NCBI GenBank assembly: GCA_030621455.1
Contig: JAUXHQ010000161.1
Coordinates: 1 to 5,337 of the forward strand
Length of the DNA stretch: 5,337 bases
DNA from: Deltaproteobacteria bacterium
GTDB taxonomy: Bacteria; Desulfobacterota; UBA8473
Direction: 5' to 3'
A program made the position numbers and the translations under genes. Below, in pieces: positions 1 through 5,306 of this stretch. Below the pieces are notes generated by a model. It was given only the letters and a program-made list of their open reading frames with translations, was not told where the DNA came from and made no database searches. Numbering within the stretch: the first letter of the stretch is position 1; the number at the start of each line of letters is the position of its first letter.

Positions 1-280
1 GAAAACCTTGCAGGTGCCATATTCGACTTCATAAAAAGTCCCTTGAAGAACTATCGCAAATATCGATCGCTTTATAAATTTGATGATATTAAGTCTGACT
101 CAGGTTTCGTTTCAGACTCAGATCATTCTGACATAATCTGGGCTTTGAGAGATGTTTCTTTTGAACTTAAAAAAGGCGAAGTGCTAGGTATTATAGGTAG
201 AAACGGAGCAGGCAAATCCACCCTGCTTAAGATACTTTCCAGGATTACGGATCCAACGGGCGGAATCGTCAAAATCAAGG
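1..280 (+). pseudogene. Polysaccharide/O-antigen export ABC transporter ATP-binding protein, fragment
   Basis: The reading frame is open from the window edge, so the true start lies outside; the TTG at 43 is internal. The translation resembles the ATPase subunits (Wzt/TagH/RfbB type) that power export of O-antigen or teichoic-acid-like polymers across the inner membrane. It contains [20 protein letters not shown], then the Walker A motif GRNGAGKST (196-222), then [14 protein letters not shown], all typical of this subfamily. Homology then ends at about VKIK (near 279). Everything downstream in this frame is simply the antisense of the porin gene on the other strand. The Q-loop, ABC signature (LSGGQ), Walker B, H-loop and any C-terminal carbohydrate-binding domain are all missing. 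As it stands the product cannot hydrolyse ATP. The family call is confident. Whether the truncation is biological or an assembly join is not decidable from the sequence. Confidence 0.85.
265..280. other. Breakpoint joining two truncated, oppositely oriented genes
   Basis: These roughly 16 bases fit both neighbours. On the plus strand they encode the I-V-K-I-K(-G) stretch expected after ITDPTGG in export ABC ATPases. On the minus strand they encode the D-L-D-F-D-D stretch expected in LbtU-like porins. To the left only the ABC frame makes sense, and to the right only the porin frame does. This is the pattern left by recombination at a short shared word, or by a false assembly join. There is no target-site duplication, inverted terminal repeat or transposase to suggest an insertion sequence. 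Confidence 0.6.
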
Positions 281-621
281 TCCACATAACCGGCTTCAAT
301 CTCTATGCATCCGCTCAGTTCTATCCTGTCCGCCCACTTTCCCAGCACACCCTCTTTCACTTGACCTTCAATCCTGCGGACTCTATCAGCCAGGCTTTTG
401 ACACTGTGGTAATGCTCTTTTTCGCCTGCTCCTGATTCTCCTGGTATCTCCCCTTTGATCTGAGCTTCAAGCTGATCGGTCTTGGCTTTCAGTTTCTTTA
501 CTTCCTCCATCAGCTCGTAGTTGGAGATTTCCTGGCTGAACGCTGCCTGCGTTCCCATCAAGATGCTCAAGCAAAAAATGGTTGCAAATATCACTACACT
601 TCTTCCAATTATCTTCATCAT
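265..621 (-). pseudogene. LbtU-like siderophore/outer-membrane porin, N-terminal fragment
   Basis: About 119 residues of a secreted protein remain. Residues 1-30 form a signal peptide: MMKIIGR, a hydrophobic core VVIFATIFCLSILMG, and a likely cleavage site around AAFS-Q. Residues 35-57 and 75-95 are charged heptad-like segments ([32 protein letters not shown]), typical of the periplasmic coiled coil before the barrel. Residues 97-119 ([23 protein letters not shown]) look like the first beta strands of an LbtU-type outer-membrane barrel; LbtU itself imports legiobactin in Legionella. The rest of the barrel, several hundred residues, is absent, and the frame runs on into antisense ABC sequence to 184. 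I chose the start at 621 because GAGGAG lies 7 nt upstream; ATG 618 is an alternative, and the longer frame from 699 has no such support. The LbtU assignment is moderate, but signal peptide plus coiled coil is clear. Confidence 0.7.
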
Positions 622-773
622 TCCTCTTCTCCTCATTTCCATGACGATTTTGAAACCCAATGTAAGAACCGATCTAACCACAACAGAGCACCCCACCAAT
701 GTTCTCGCTCCCTCACTAAGATCTCCTTTGCAACCTCATCTTAGAAATCCACTCGAAGTCAGATCCATTGCAG

Positions 774-802
774 AATCTACAGAGACCAAAACCCACGGTC
801 AA
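774..802 (-). promoter_or_regulatory. Possible sigma70 promoter for the porin fragment
   Basis: On the minus strand TTGACC (802-797, 5/6 to consensus) and TAGATT (779-774, 4/6) are separated by exactly 17 nt. Transcription would start near 767 and give a leader of about 145 nt before the ATG at 621. This is a consensus match only. The rest of 622-885 shows no ORF with a ribosome binding site. Confidence 0.4.
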
Positions 803-885
803 CTATTAAAGGGCTGCTTCTTAAATCCACTTTGTCTTGTATCACCCCCTTTCTCCTCATCTCCGGACAATGTGTGCCAAAAATG

Positions 886-941
886 AAAAACCACGAAGCC
901 CGCTCACCCTGATTTCAATCAGAACTGCAGACCTTCGTGGT
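886..941 (-). terminator. Terminator-like 3' stem of the candidate RNA
   Basis: On the minus strand the 9-bp perfect stem ACCACGAAG/CTTCGTGGT (941-933 with 898-890) is followed at once by a run of T residues (889-886, or 890-886 if the last pair frays). A further T run follows at 883-879. The loop is 34 nt and holds its own 5-bp hairpin, so this is not a minimal intrinsic terminator. It may equally be a structural domain of the RNA that also ends transcription. Confidence 0.5.
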
Positions 942-1164
942 CTCGTTAGCGTTTCCTCTTCAAAAGCCAACCGTTCACAGGATATTATCGCCTATTCTCC
1001 TGTAAGCGAATGATTGCTGTGACGCTTTTCAGCCATAGCAGGGCGTATCGCCACCCAATAAACGGTTGTAAAACGGGAGCTACTGGTGTTATCTTAAACC
1101 TCTTAACCTTCCTGGCAGAGGACTTGCGGCTCTTCAGAACCGCTCTTCTTCAAGCACCCATAGT
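886..1164 (-). ncRNA. Candidate structured non-coding RNA, about 280 nt, family not recognised
   Basis: A near-consensus promoter (1197-1170) reads into a stretch with no credible ORF that ends in a stem followed by a T tract. The RNA folds by eye into three domains. The 5' domain starts at the predicted transcription start: CUA..GGUG (1163-1155) pairs with CACC..UAG (1088-1080). It encloses two hairpins, GCGGTTC-TGAA-GAGCCGC (1143-1126) and CCTCT..AGAGG (1121-1099). The central domain is closed by CAACCGTT (1068-1061) with AACGGTTG (975-968). It encloses GGCG-ATA-CGCC (1052-1042), an interrupted 9-bp hairpin with a GAAA tetraloop (1040-1015) and ACAGGA/TCCTGT (1003-977). The 3' domain is ACCACGAAG (941-933) with CTTCGTGGT (898-890) around CTGAT-TGAA-ATCAG (922-909). 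I see no hallmarks of RNase P RNA, tmRNA, SRP RNA, a T-box or the cobalamin riboswitch, and no clear 6S layout. It could be an sRNA, an ornate RNA, or a long leader for the porin gene. Confidence 0.6.
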
Positions 1165-1169
1165 ACGCA

Positions 1170-1197
1170 ATTATAATCATCCATCCTTCCATGTCAA
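1170..1197 (-). promoter_or_regulatory. Near-perfect sigma70 promoter for the candidate RNA
   Basis: On the minus strand TTGACA (1197-1192) and TATAAT (1175-1170) are both exact consensus hexamers with a 16-nt spacer. The predicted start is near 1164. No ORF with a ribosome binding site begins within several hundred bases downstream, which points to a strongly expressed RNA gene. It lies just after the end of the CGGC-like gene (stop at 1245). Confidence 0.75.
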
Positions 1198-1244
1198 GGT
1201 TTTTCTCAGTTTGCGGAAGGGGGATGAAGAGCCATAAACAACCC

Positions 1245-1589
1245 CTAATGATAATCGTGCGTTCCCAATACGACCTTTATTCCCGTTGCTTCCTCTAATA
1301 TCTTCGCACGTTCCTCGGCGCTGGTGTAGGGACATCCGGGCTTGGCCCCCACCATACATGAACTGAGGTGAATGACATCCGGTTTCATCTCCGACAACCT
1401 CATGGCCATGCCCAGGTTAGGAGCAACCGTACGCCCAGGGCATTCACAGGTGACAAGGGCAGTTACCATGGACGGTTCGTCGAATTTACCTTCTCCAAGC
1501 TGTGCCGCCTTCAGGCATCTCCACTCACCCGGGCAACCGTAACCACTGTCCATATAAGCACCACAACCTATAATAGCAACTTTTTTCAT
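1245..1589 (-). CDS. CGGC-domain-like cysteine-rich protein, putative metal-binding
   Basis: A 114-residue soluble protein without signal peptide or membrane segment. It opens with MKKVAIIGCGAYMDS, continues with GCPGEWRCLKA and VTCECPGRTVAP, then DVIHLSSCMV, GCPYTSAEERAKILEE and ends GIKVVLGTHDYH. This layout (beta strand with Cys, central Cys cluster plus PGR, D-V-I-H-L-S-x-C, C-P-Y, closing G-T-H) matches the CGGC domain family, small proteins of anaerobes predicted to bind metal but of unknown function. There are seven Cys, at 9, 19, 25, 48, 50, 78 and 86. The name-giving CGGC is here C-E-C, so the spacing of the central pair is shortened by one residue. The start is fixed by an excellent GGAGGAGG 5 nt upstream of the ATG. 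The gene sits between a terminator (1638-1664) and the RNA promoter (1170-1197), so it is probably monocistronic. Family call good, function unknown. Confidence 0.8.
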   Translation of the reverse strand: MKKVAIIGCGAYMDSGYGCPGEWRCLKAAQLGEGKFDEPSMVTALVTCECPGRTVAPNLGMAMRLSEMKPDVIHLSSCMVGAKPGCPYTSAEERAKILEEATGIKVVLGTHDYH

Positions 1590-1637
1590 CTTAACCTCCT
1601 CCTTCTTATGTACAAGGTATTCTTAAAACCTCACCAC

Positions 1638-1664
1638 AAAAAATACAGAGCGCTCATACTCTGT
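1638..1664 (-). terminator. Intrinsic terminator after the glycosyltransferase gene
   Basis: On the minus strand the stem ACAGAG/CTCTGT (1664-1659 with 1650-1645) has an 8-nt loop and is followed by A and then six T residues (1643-1638). It lies 36 nt past the glycosyltransferase stop codon and about 50 nt before the CGGC-like start. This separates the two genes into different transcripts. Confidence 0.7.
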
Positions 1665-1699
1665 TTCAACGCCTCCGGGTACAGATCTCTTTGGACCCC

Positions 1700-2923
1700 T
1701 CACCCTTTGCCTTCTTTAAGCACTCGTTCAAGTTTCTCTGCTGCACGAGCGTGATCGAACTCCTTTGCCAGTGCCAGGCAATTGGTGGAGATTTTCTTCC
1801 TTAGCCCCGGATCCTTCAAAAGTCCGCAAACATAATCAGAAAAAACCTTGTAATCATCGGTCACAAACATGTTTTCTTCATTTTTTGGGTCTATCCCAAA
1901 GGCAGCCAACGGAGTAGCGACAATGGGTAGTCCACAAGCCATAGCCTCCAGAAGCTTGCCTCTGAAACCGGTGCCTAACTCAATGGGCGCCACGAATACG
2001 TCACTAACCTGATAGATTCGCCGCACATTTTCATTGTCGCCTCCTTCCCGCACAATTACATTGTCACTTCTCAAGTCCAGAAATTCTTGAGGCGGATTAA
2101 GCCCTATTACATGGAACTTCGCATCCGGGACTTCTCGTTGGACTTTATCCCAACAGTGATCAAGAAAGTTTCTCACAGCATCTACGTTCGGAGGATGGTG
2201 AAAATTCCCTATGTATAAAAGATTCTTAGTATTACTATTCCAATGTTCTTCATCCGGCGGTGTATAAAACCCTGTGTCAACACCATGTGGCACTACCCTG
2301 ATCTTGCTTTTCAGGCTTGGATCGTAATTTATCAGTATGTCCCCATCTTCTCTGGTCAGAGTCGATACAATGTCAGCGGCGCGGTACATCCTAAACTCGT
2401 ACTCAAAGAGCTCTCTTATGATGTCCTCACTTATATCTTCTCCTTTTTCAGCTCTCAATTGAAATGCCTTTGTATAACATTCGTGCACCGAAATCACGGT
2501 CATGGTTCTCGCAGGAACAAAATCATACCCCGATTCTATGTATTGTCCCATCATCGAATACTCTGCAATAATGGCATCAAAGCGATTCCCGTTGAAGGCG
2601 GTCCTCAGTGCGTCCTCAATCCCTTCATTATAACCTCCGTCCCCAGTCAAGAAGAATCTCGGTCTATTTAATTTCTTGCGCAGTCCAAGCACTTCTTCTT
2701 CAGGTCTTTCCCCTATCGAATCAACGCGTATAATCTTCTCACAGAAAGGCTCTAGACTTGTGTCATTTCGGTCCTCATCGTTATAAACCGGAGCAACCAG
2801 CGTTATTTTGTGCCCCATGGCAGACAAGTTCTTGATCCTGTGATAGATAAGGATAGGGCCACCTATGATCTCTTTTCTAGGGAGCAACTTTGTCAAGAAC
2901 AGCAAGTTCATACTACTTTCCAT
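1700..2923 (-). CDS. Glycosyltransferase family 4 (GT-B fold)
   Basis: A 407-residue cytoplasmic protein of normal length for retaining GT-B enzymes of family GT4, which transfer a sugar from a nucleotide donor to a growing glycan. Residues 5-45 (MNLLFLTKLLPRKEIIGGPILIYHRI..LAMGHKITLV type, acceptor side) form the first Rossmann strand-helix. Residues 210-220 (VPHGVDTGFY) are the usual hinge before the donor domain, and LLYIGNFHHPPNVDAV (235-250) follows. Residues 308-337 (DVFVAPIELGTGFRGKLLEAMACGLPIVAT) are the donor-binding region. Its G-T-G-F-R-G-K-L-L-E-A-M-A resembles the PslH/PEP-CTERM-associated GT4 branch rather than the classic EX7E spacing. The start is uncertain: ATG 2923 has GGAC/GGAGA very close, while ATG 2911 (MNLLFL) has GGAAAG at 4 nt. 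The sugar and acceptor cannot be read from the sequence. The polysaccharide-export ABC fragment nearby fits a surface-glycan role. Confidence 0.88.
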   Translation of the reverse strand: MESSMNLLFLTKLLPRKEIIGGPILIYHRIKNLSAMGHKITLVAPVYNDEDRNDTSLEPFCEKIIRVDSIGERPEEEVLGLRKKLNRPRFFLTGDGGYNEGIEDALRTAFNGNRFDAIIAEYSMMGQYIESGYDFVPARTMTVISVHECYTKAFQLRAEKGEDISEDIIRELFEYEFRMYRAADIVSTLTREDGDILINYDPSLKSKIRVVPHGVDTGFYTPPDEEHWNSNTKNLLYIGNFHHPPNVDAVRNFLDHCWDKVQREVPDAKFHVIGLNPPQEFLDLRSDNVIVREGGDNENVRRIYQVSDVFVAPIELGTGFRGKLLEAMACGLPIVATPLAAFGIDPKNEENMFVTDDYKVFSDYVCGLLKDPGLRKKISTNCLALAKEFDHARAAEKLERVLKEGKG

Positions 2924-2952
2924 TCTCCGTCCAATCAGTTTCTGAGAATAAC

Positions 2953-2998
2953 AAAAACCCCTTCAGGAAACATCAGTAACATGAGCTTTTCGAGGGGT
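2953..2998 (-). terminator. Terminator-like hairpin in the glycosyltransferase leader
   Basis: On the minus strand ACCCCT (2998-2993) pairs with AGGGGT (2962-2957), and four further T residues follow (2956-2953; the last T of the stem makes five). The 30-nt loop is long. The hairpin ends only about 30 nt before the glycosyltransferase start, leaving no room for a promoter in between. It is therefore either the end of the MFS transcript with a promoter overlapping it, or an attenuator in the leader of the glycosyltransferase mRNA. The remaining 2999-3197 leader holds no ORF I can support. Confidence 0.4.
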
Positions 2999-3197
2999 CC
3001 GTTTCTCTTTTACTATTCCGATGAAAGACACTTAACCGCCGTGCGCTATGTAAGCTACCACAAAAATGGGTAGTAAGGCAAGAGATTATTCTTAGTGGGT
3101 ACAGTAGCTACACCTCTTAAGTTTGCTGGTGGTTCCTGTTTCCTCTGATCAAAGGGATTTAGAGACAGATGTCCTGCGGTATATCAGGTAACGGTCC

Positions 3198-4376
3198 CTA
3201 TTTTTTTGAAGATTTTACAAGGGGAAATATCAGGGTAGTTACTGTCACGCAGAGTGCGAATCCTGCCATAACTCCGAAACTCGCCTCGTAAGACCCGGTA
3301 CAGTCTCGAATCAACCCCACGAAATAGGGACCTAGAAGCATTCCAACAGCCAAACACGTAGATATTACTCCAAAGGCAAAACCAAGATTCTTGGACTCCA
3401 TAATATCCGACGGTAATGAGAATACCGACACAGGGATTAGTGCCACTGAAATACCGATCATGACCATCAAAAAAATGAGTGAGGTGGTGGCGTATGGCAC
3501 AAAATAAATGAGAATTGCCAAGGAAAAACCACCCACTGCTATTAGTGTTTCCTTACAACCGAATTTGTCTATGAGACCTCCAACAACCGGACTTAGAATG
3601 AGGGAACCCCACACAAGAAAACTGGTAAGAAATCCGGCAAACTCGATACTGAAGTCTCTGTTGGTCAGAAAGAAATCCGGTGCAAAGGTTACAAACGAGA
3701 TTGTTGATGCGTTGAACCACATCCATGCAATCCCTACGATCCATATAGAGATGCCCGTTTCCCTGAAAGTGGGAAGCCCGAGGTCCTTCTCTGCTATAGG
3801 CGTGTCCGTCGCAGAAGGGGCCGGTTTATAAAAGAGAAGAAAGGCGACCAAGGCCATGAAGGAGGCAACACCACCGATTGAAACGGATGTCCGCCAACCG
3901 AAATTCTGTGCTAAGGCTCCGAATGTAGTAAAGGATATTATGGTTCCCAGGGGCATTGCAGTATTGAATATCCCCATGGCTGTGCCGAGCTCTCTTCCAT
4001 CAAACCATCGAGATACATACCTGGGCAGACCTATGGTAAGGATCAGGGCACCCGTACCGGAAAGGATTCTCCCTAAAGCAAGGTAGAAGAAGTTTCTTCC
4101 AATGACCATTATTACAGTGCCGGTAATCATCAAGATGAAACAGGCTACGGTAATCCCTCTCGTCCCATGGCGATCAAAGAGCAGTCCTCCTGGAATGGAC
4201 AGGAATATTGCCGGTACGGCAAAGATGCCCATAAGAAGTCCAGCCTGGCTGTGTGACATTTGCAATTCCTCCTTGATCAAACTTAGAACAGGGGGGATGC
4301 ATTGGAACACAAATGCGAATGCCAGCATTGACACATAGGTTAGTACCAGAATATTCCACCGGTAACTTTCGCTCAC
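3198..4376 (-). CDS. Major facilitator superfamily transporter
   Basis: About 392 residues with the 12-helix pattern of MFS secondary transporters in the inner membrane. Helix pairs flank a hydrophilic central loop near residues 184-208 (KPAPSATDTPIAEKDLGLPT). Motif A, GGLLFDRHGTR, is intact at about 63-73 between helices 2 and 3, and a degenerate copy, GGLIDKFGCK, lies at about 266-275, as expected for the duplicated fold. WFDGRELGTAMGI (about 124-136) recalls anion/cyanate-type (NNP, CynX-like) branches, but the substrate cannot be named. The start is a GTG at 4376 with AGGA 9 nt upstream. An alternative GTG at 4397 adds seven residues but lacks a ribosome binding site. It lies 37 nt after the small gene at 4414-4638 in the same direction, so the two are probably co-transcribed. 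No obvious terminator follows its TAG stop. Confidence 0.9.
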   Translation of the reverse strand: MSESYRWNILVLTYVSMLAFAFVFQCIPPVLSLIKEELQMSHSQAGLLMGIFAVPAIFLSIPGGLLFDRHGTRGITVACFILMITGTVIMVIGRNFFYLALGRILSGTGALILTIGLPRYVSRWFDGRELGTAMGIFNTAMPLGTIISFTTFGALAQNFGWRTSVSIGGVASFMALVAFLLFYKPAPSATDTPIAEKDLGLPTFRETGISIWIVGIAWMWFNASTISFVTFAPDFFLTNRDFSIEFAGFLTSFLVWGSLILSPVVGGLIDKFGCKETLIAVGGFSLAILIYFVPYATTSLIFLMVMIGISVALIPVSVFSLPSDIMESKNLGFAFGVISTCLAVGMLLGPYFVGLIRDCTGSYEASFGVMAGFALCVTVTTLIFPLVKSSKK

Positions 4377-4413
4377 AAGACCGTTTCCTGTCTCCACTCA
4401 AAGGTTACTTGAT

Positions 4414-4638
4414 TCACTCTACTTCCCACCTTATCCAGCCCCCGGTGCATAATTCTCCTGAGCAAAACTGTTCAATAACAGCATCCTGGTTTTTTTCCCT
4501 TATCTTCTTCAGGATCTCGTCAATACTCTTGTATTCACAGTCGAGAAAGTAGTCTGTCAACTCTCCGTCTCTGTATACCATAACGTCTATACTCTTATCG
4601 AAGTTAATATACTGTTCGATGCTCACCTCTTTACTCAT
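4414..4638 (-). CDS. Small uncharacterised cysteine-containing protein
   Basis: A 74-residue acidic soluble protein that I do not recognise. There is no signal peptide or membrane helix. It looks like a compact alpha/beta domain: IDVMVYRDGELTDYFLDCEY (strand pair), then the helix SIDEILKKIREKNQDAVIEQ, then FCSGELCTGGWIRWEVE with a C-x5-C pair. The remaining Cys lies in LDCEY, giving three in all. The start at ATG 4638 is supported by AAGGGGG 6 nt upstream; an in-frame extension to 4674 has no such support. It is the first gene before the MFS transporter in the same orientation, which suggests a partner, chaperone or sensor role for transport, but this is only inferred from position. The reading frame is well supported by its ribosome binding site and amino-acid composition. 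Confidence 0.75.
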   Translation of the reverse strand: MSKEVSIEQYINFDKSIDVMVYRDGELTDYFLDCEYKSIDEILKKIREKNQDAVIEQFCSGELCTGGWIRWEVE

Positions 4639-4702
4639 ATTTGCCCCCTTAGAGGGTGTTTGAAAACCTCTCACCTAATCTGAGTTGACCTTTTCCCCAA
4701 TC

Positions 4703-4722
4703 ATTGTGTCAGTCCCCACAAT
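4703..4722. repeat. Inverted repeat ATTGTG-N8-CACAAT
   Basis: A perfect 6-bp dyad with an 8-nt spacer. It overlaps the first base pairs of the 15-bp direct repeat beginning at 4719. It lies about 65 nt upstream of the small-protein start and could be an operator or part of a repeat element. Confidence 0.4.
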
Positions 4723-4733
4723 CCCTTGTCTTC
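4719..4733. repeat. 15-bp direct repeat, copy 1
   Basis: CAATCCCTTGTCTTC occurs here and again, in the same orientation, at 5205-5219. Each copy is next to an inverted repeat that uses its CAAT end. Flanking sequences differ, so this is a short shared module and not a long duplication. Confidence 0.6.
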
Positions 4734-4765
4734 GCCTCCGAAACGCAGGCACTAAGGGCCGGAGG

Positions 4766-4791
4766 AATGATCTTACGAAAAATTGATCATT
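4766..4791. repeat. Inverted repeat AATGATC-N12-GATCATT
   Basis: A perfect 7-bp dyad separated by 12 nt of AT-rich sequence. It could form a hairpin on either strand or act as a protein-binding dyad upstream of the small-protein/MFS operon. Confidence 0.4.
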
Positions 4792-4828
4792 TCTAGGCAT
4801 CCTTCATATATACACAAAAGTATTTTAC

Positions 4829-4857
4829 ACTTTATTTAATATCACTCCAGGTCTCAA
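4829..4857 (-). promoter_or_regulatory. Weak candidate promoter for the small-protein/MFS operon
   Basis: On the minus strand TTGAGA (4857-4852, 5/6) and TAAAGT (4834-4829, 4/6) have a 17-nt spacer in an AT-rich stretch. Transcription would begin near 4822 and leave a leader of about 185 nt. Matches of this quality are frequent in AT-rich DNA, so this is tentative. Confidence 0.25.
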
Positions 4858-5004
4858 TATTCAGGTTTCAGATCTTTTGTTTCTCGTTCCTGATATCTGA
4901 ACCCAAAAAGGTAGGAACAAAGATGAGCTCAAAATTTAAATCTATAGGAAGGGACATATTGATGGCACTTAATTAGCATAGTCGAATAGTTAAAGCAAGG
5001 TGAA

Positions 5005-5029
5005 TATGAAGGTTTCAGAGTCCTTCATA
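5005..5029. repeat. Inverted repeat TATGAAGG-N9-CCTTCATA
   Basis: A perfect 8-bp dyad with a 9-nt spacer. The half-site CCTTCATA also occurs alone at 4801-4808, closer to the small-protein/MFS operon. The size and symmetry fit either a hairpin or a dimeric regulator site. Confidence 0.45.
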
Positions 5030-5166
5030 AGATATGATAAGTAAAGGGCGGGGTGGGTTTTTACTATAAATGATGCGTCTTATCTTCAGGAAATTTATCT
5101 TTTCCTTGTCCCTAGTTCGTGCCCATACATAAATGGCTATTTTCCGCAATCTCTGCGTCAGTCTGC

Positions 5167-5211
5167 GGGATTGTTTGTGCGGCGTACCCTTGTACACCTC
5201 CGAGCAATCCC
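5167..5211. repeat. Nested inverted repeat GGGATTG...CAATCCC
   Basis: The outer 7-bp arms (5167-5173 and 5205-5211) enclose an inner GTAC-CCTT-GTAC hairpin. A second CAATC at 5147-5151 offers an alternative partner for GATTG at 5169-5173. The right arm is also the start of the 15-bp direct repeat at 5205-5219. Confidence 0.45.
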
Positions 5212-5219
5212 TTGTCTTC
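5205..5219. repeat. 15-bp direct repeat, copy 2
   Basis: Exact second copy of CAATCCCTTGTCTTC, about 486 bp from the first at 4719-4733. Similarity does not extend beyond these 15 bases. Confidence 0.6.
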
Positions 5220-5262
5220 TTTGACCTTGCAAAATATTGCTCATTTCTGAATTGGAAACTTG

Positions 5263-5306
5263 CTAGTGCCCACTTTCTTAAGAGGCCATTAATGGATGGG
5301 CACCAG
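5263..5306. repeat. Imperfect long palindrome CTAGTGCCCA...TGGGCACCAG
   Basis: Ten-base arms with one mismatch (7 bp contiguous, GTGCCCA/TGGGCAC, 5266-5272 and 5297-5303) surround a perfect 10-bp palindrome CCATTAATGG (5286-5295). A further GTGCCCA occurs at 5119-5125. The whole resembles a small interspersed palindromic element, but no family is recognised. Confidence 0.45.

Noticed and set aside
184..264. C-terminal extension of the porin frame ([16 protein letters not shown]...)
   Set aside because: It is the exact antisense of the Walker A region of the ABC gene and not a porin sequence.
281..435. C-terminal extension of the ABC frame ([14 protein letters not shown]...)
   Set aside because: It is the antisense of the porin coding sequence. 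The ABC homology ends near 280.
985..1040. Short minus-strand frame MAEKRHSNHSLTGE starting at 1036
   Set aside because: Only 14 codons, its start is buried in the GAAA-loop hairpin, and there is no ribosome binding site.
1085..1121. Resemblance of GCCAGGAAGGTTAAGAGG to a 23S rRNA segment (GCCGGAAGGTTAA)
   Set aside because: The similarity covers only about a dozen bases inside a self-contained hairpin, and flanking sequence does not follow 23S rRNA.
1010..1237. Plus-strand frame of 75 codons
   Set aside because: No ribosome binding site and no family-like motif. It lies antisense to the candidate RNA and its promoter, so it is a chance frame.
4643..4675. Imperfect dyad AGAGGGTGTTTGAAAACCTCT overlapping the small-gene leader
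   Set aside because: Only five outer base pairs are solid, and there is no supporting second site, so it is not listed as an operator.
4864..4918. Two overlapping weak stems (GGTTTCAGAT/ATCTGAACC and GTTCCT/AGGAAC)
   Set aside because: They are in AT-rich DNA with bulges and have no adjacent gene start or T run, so chance is likely.
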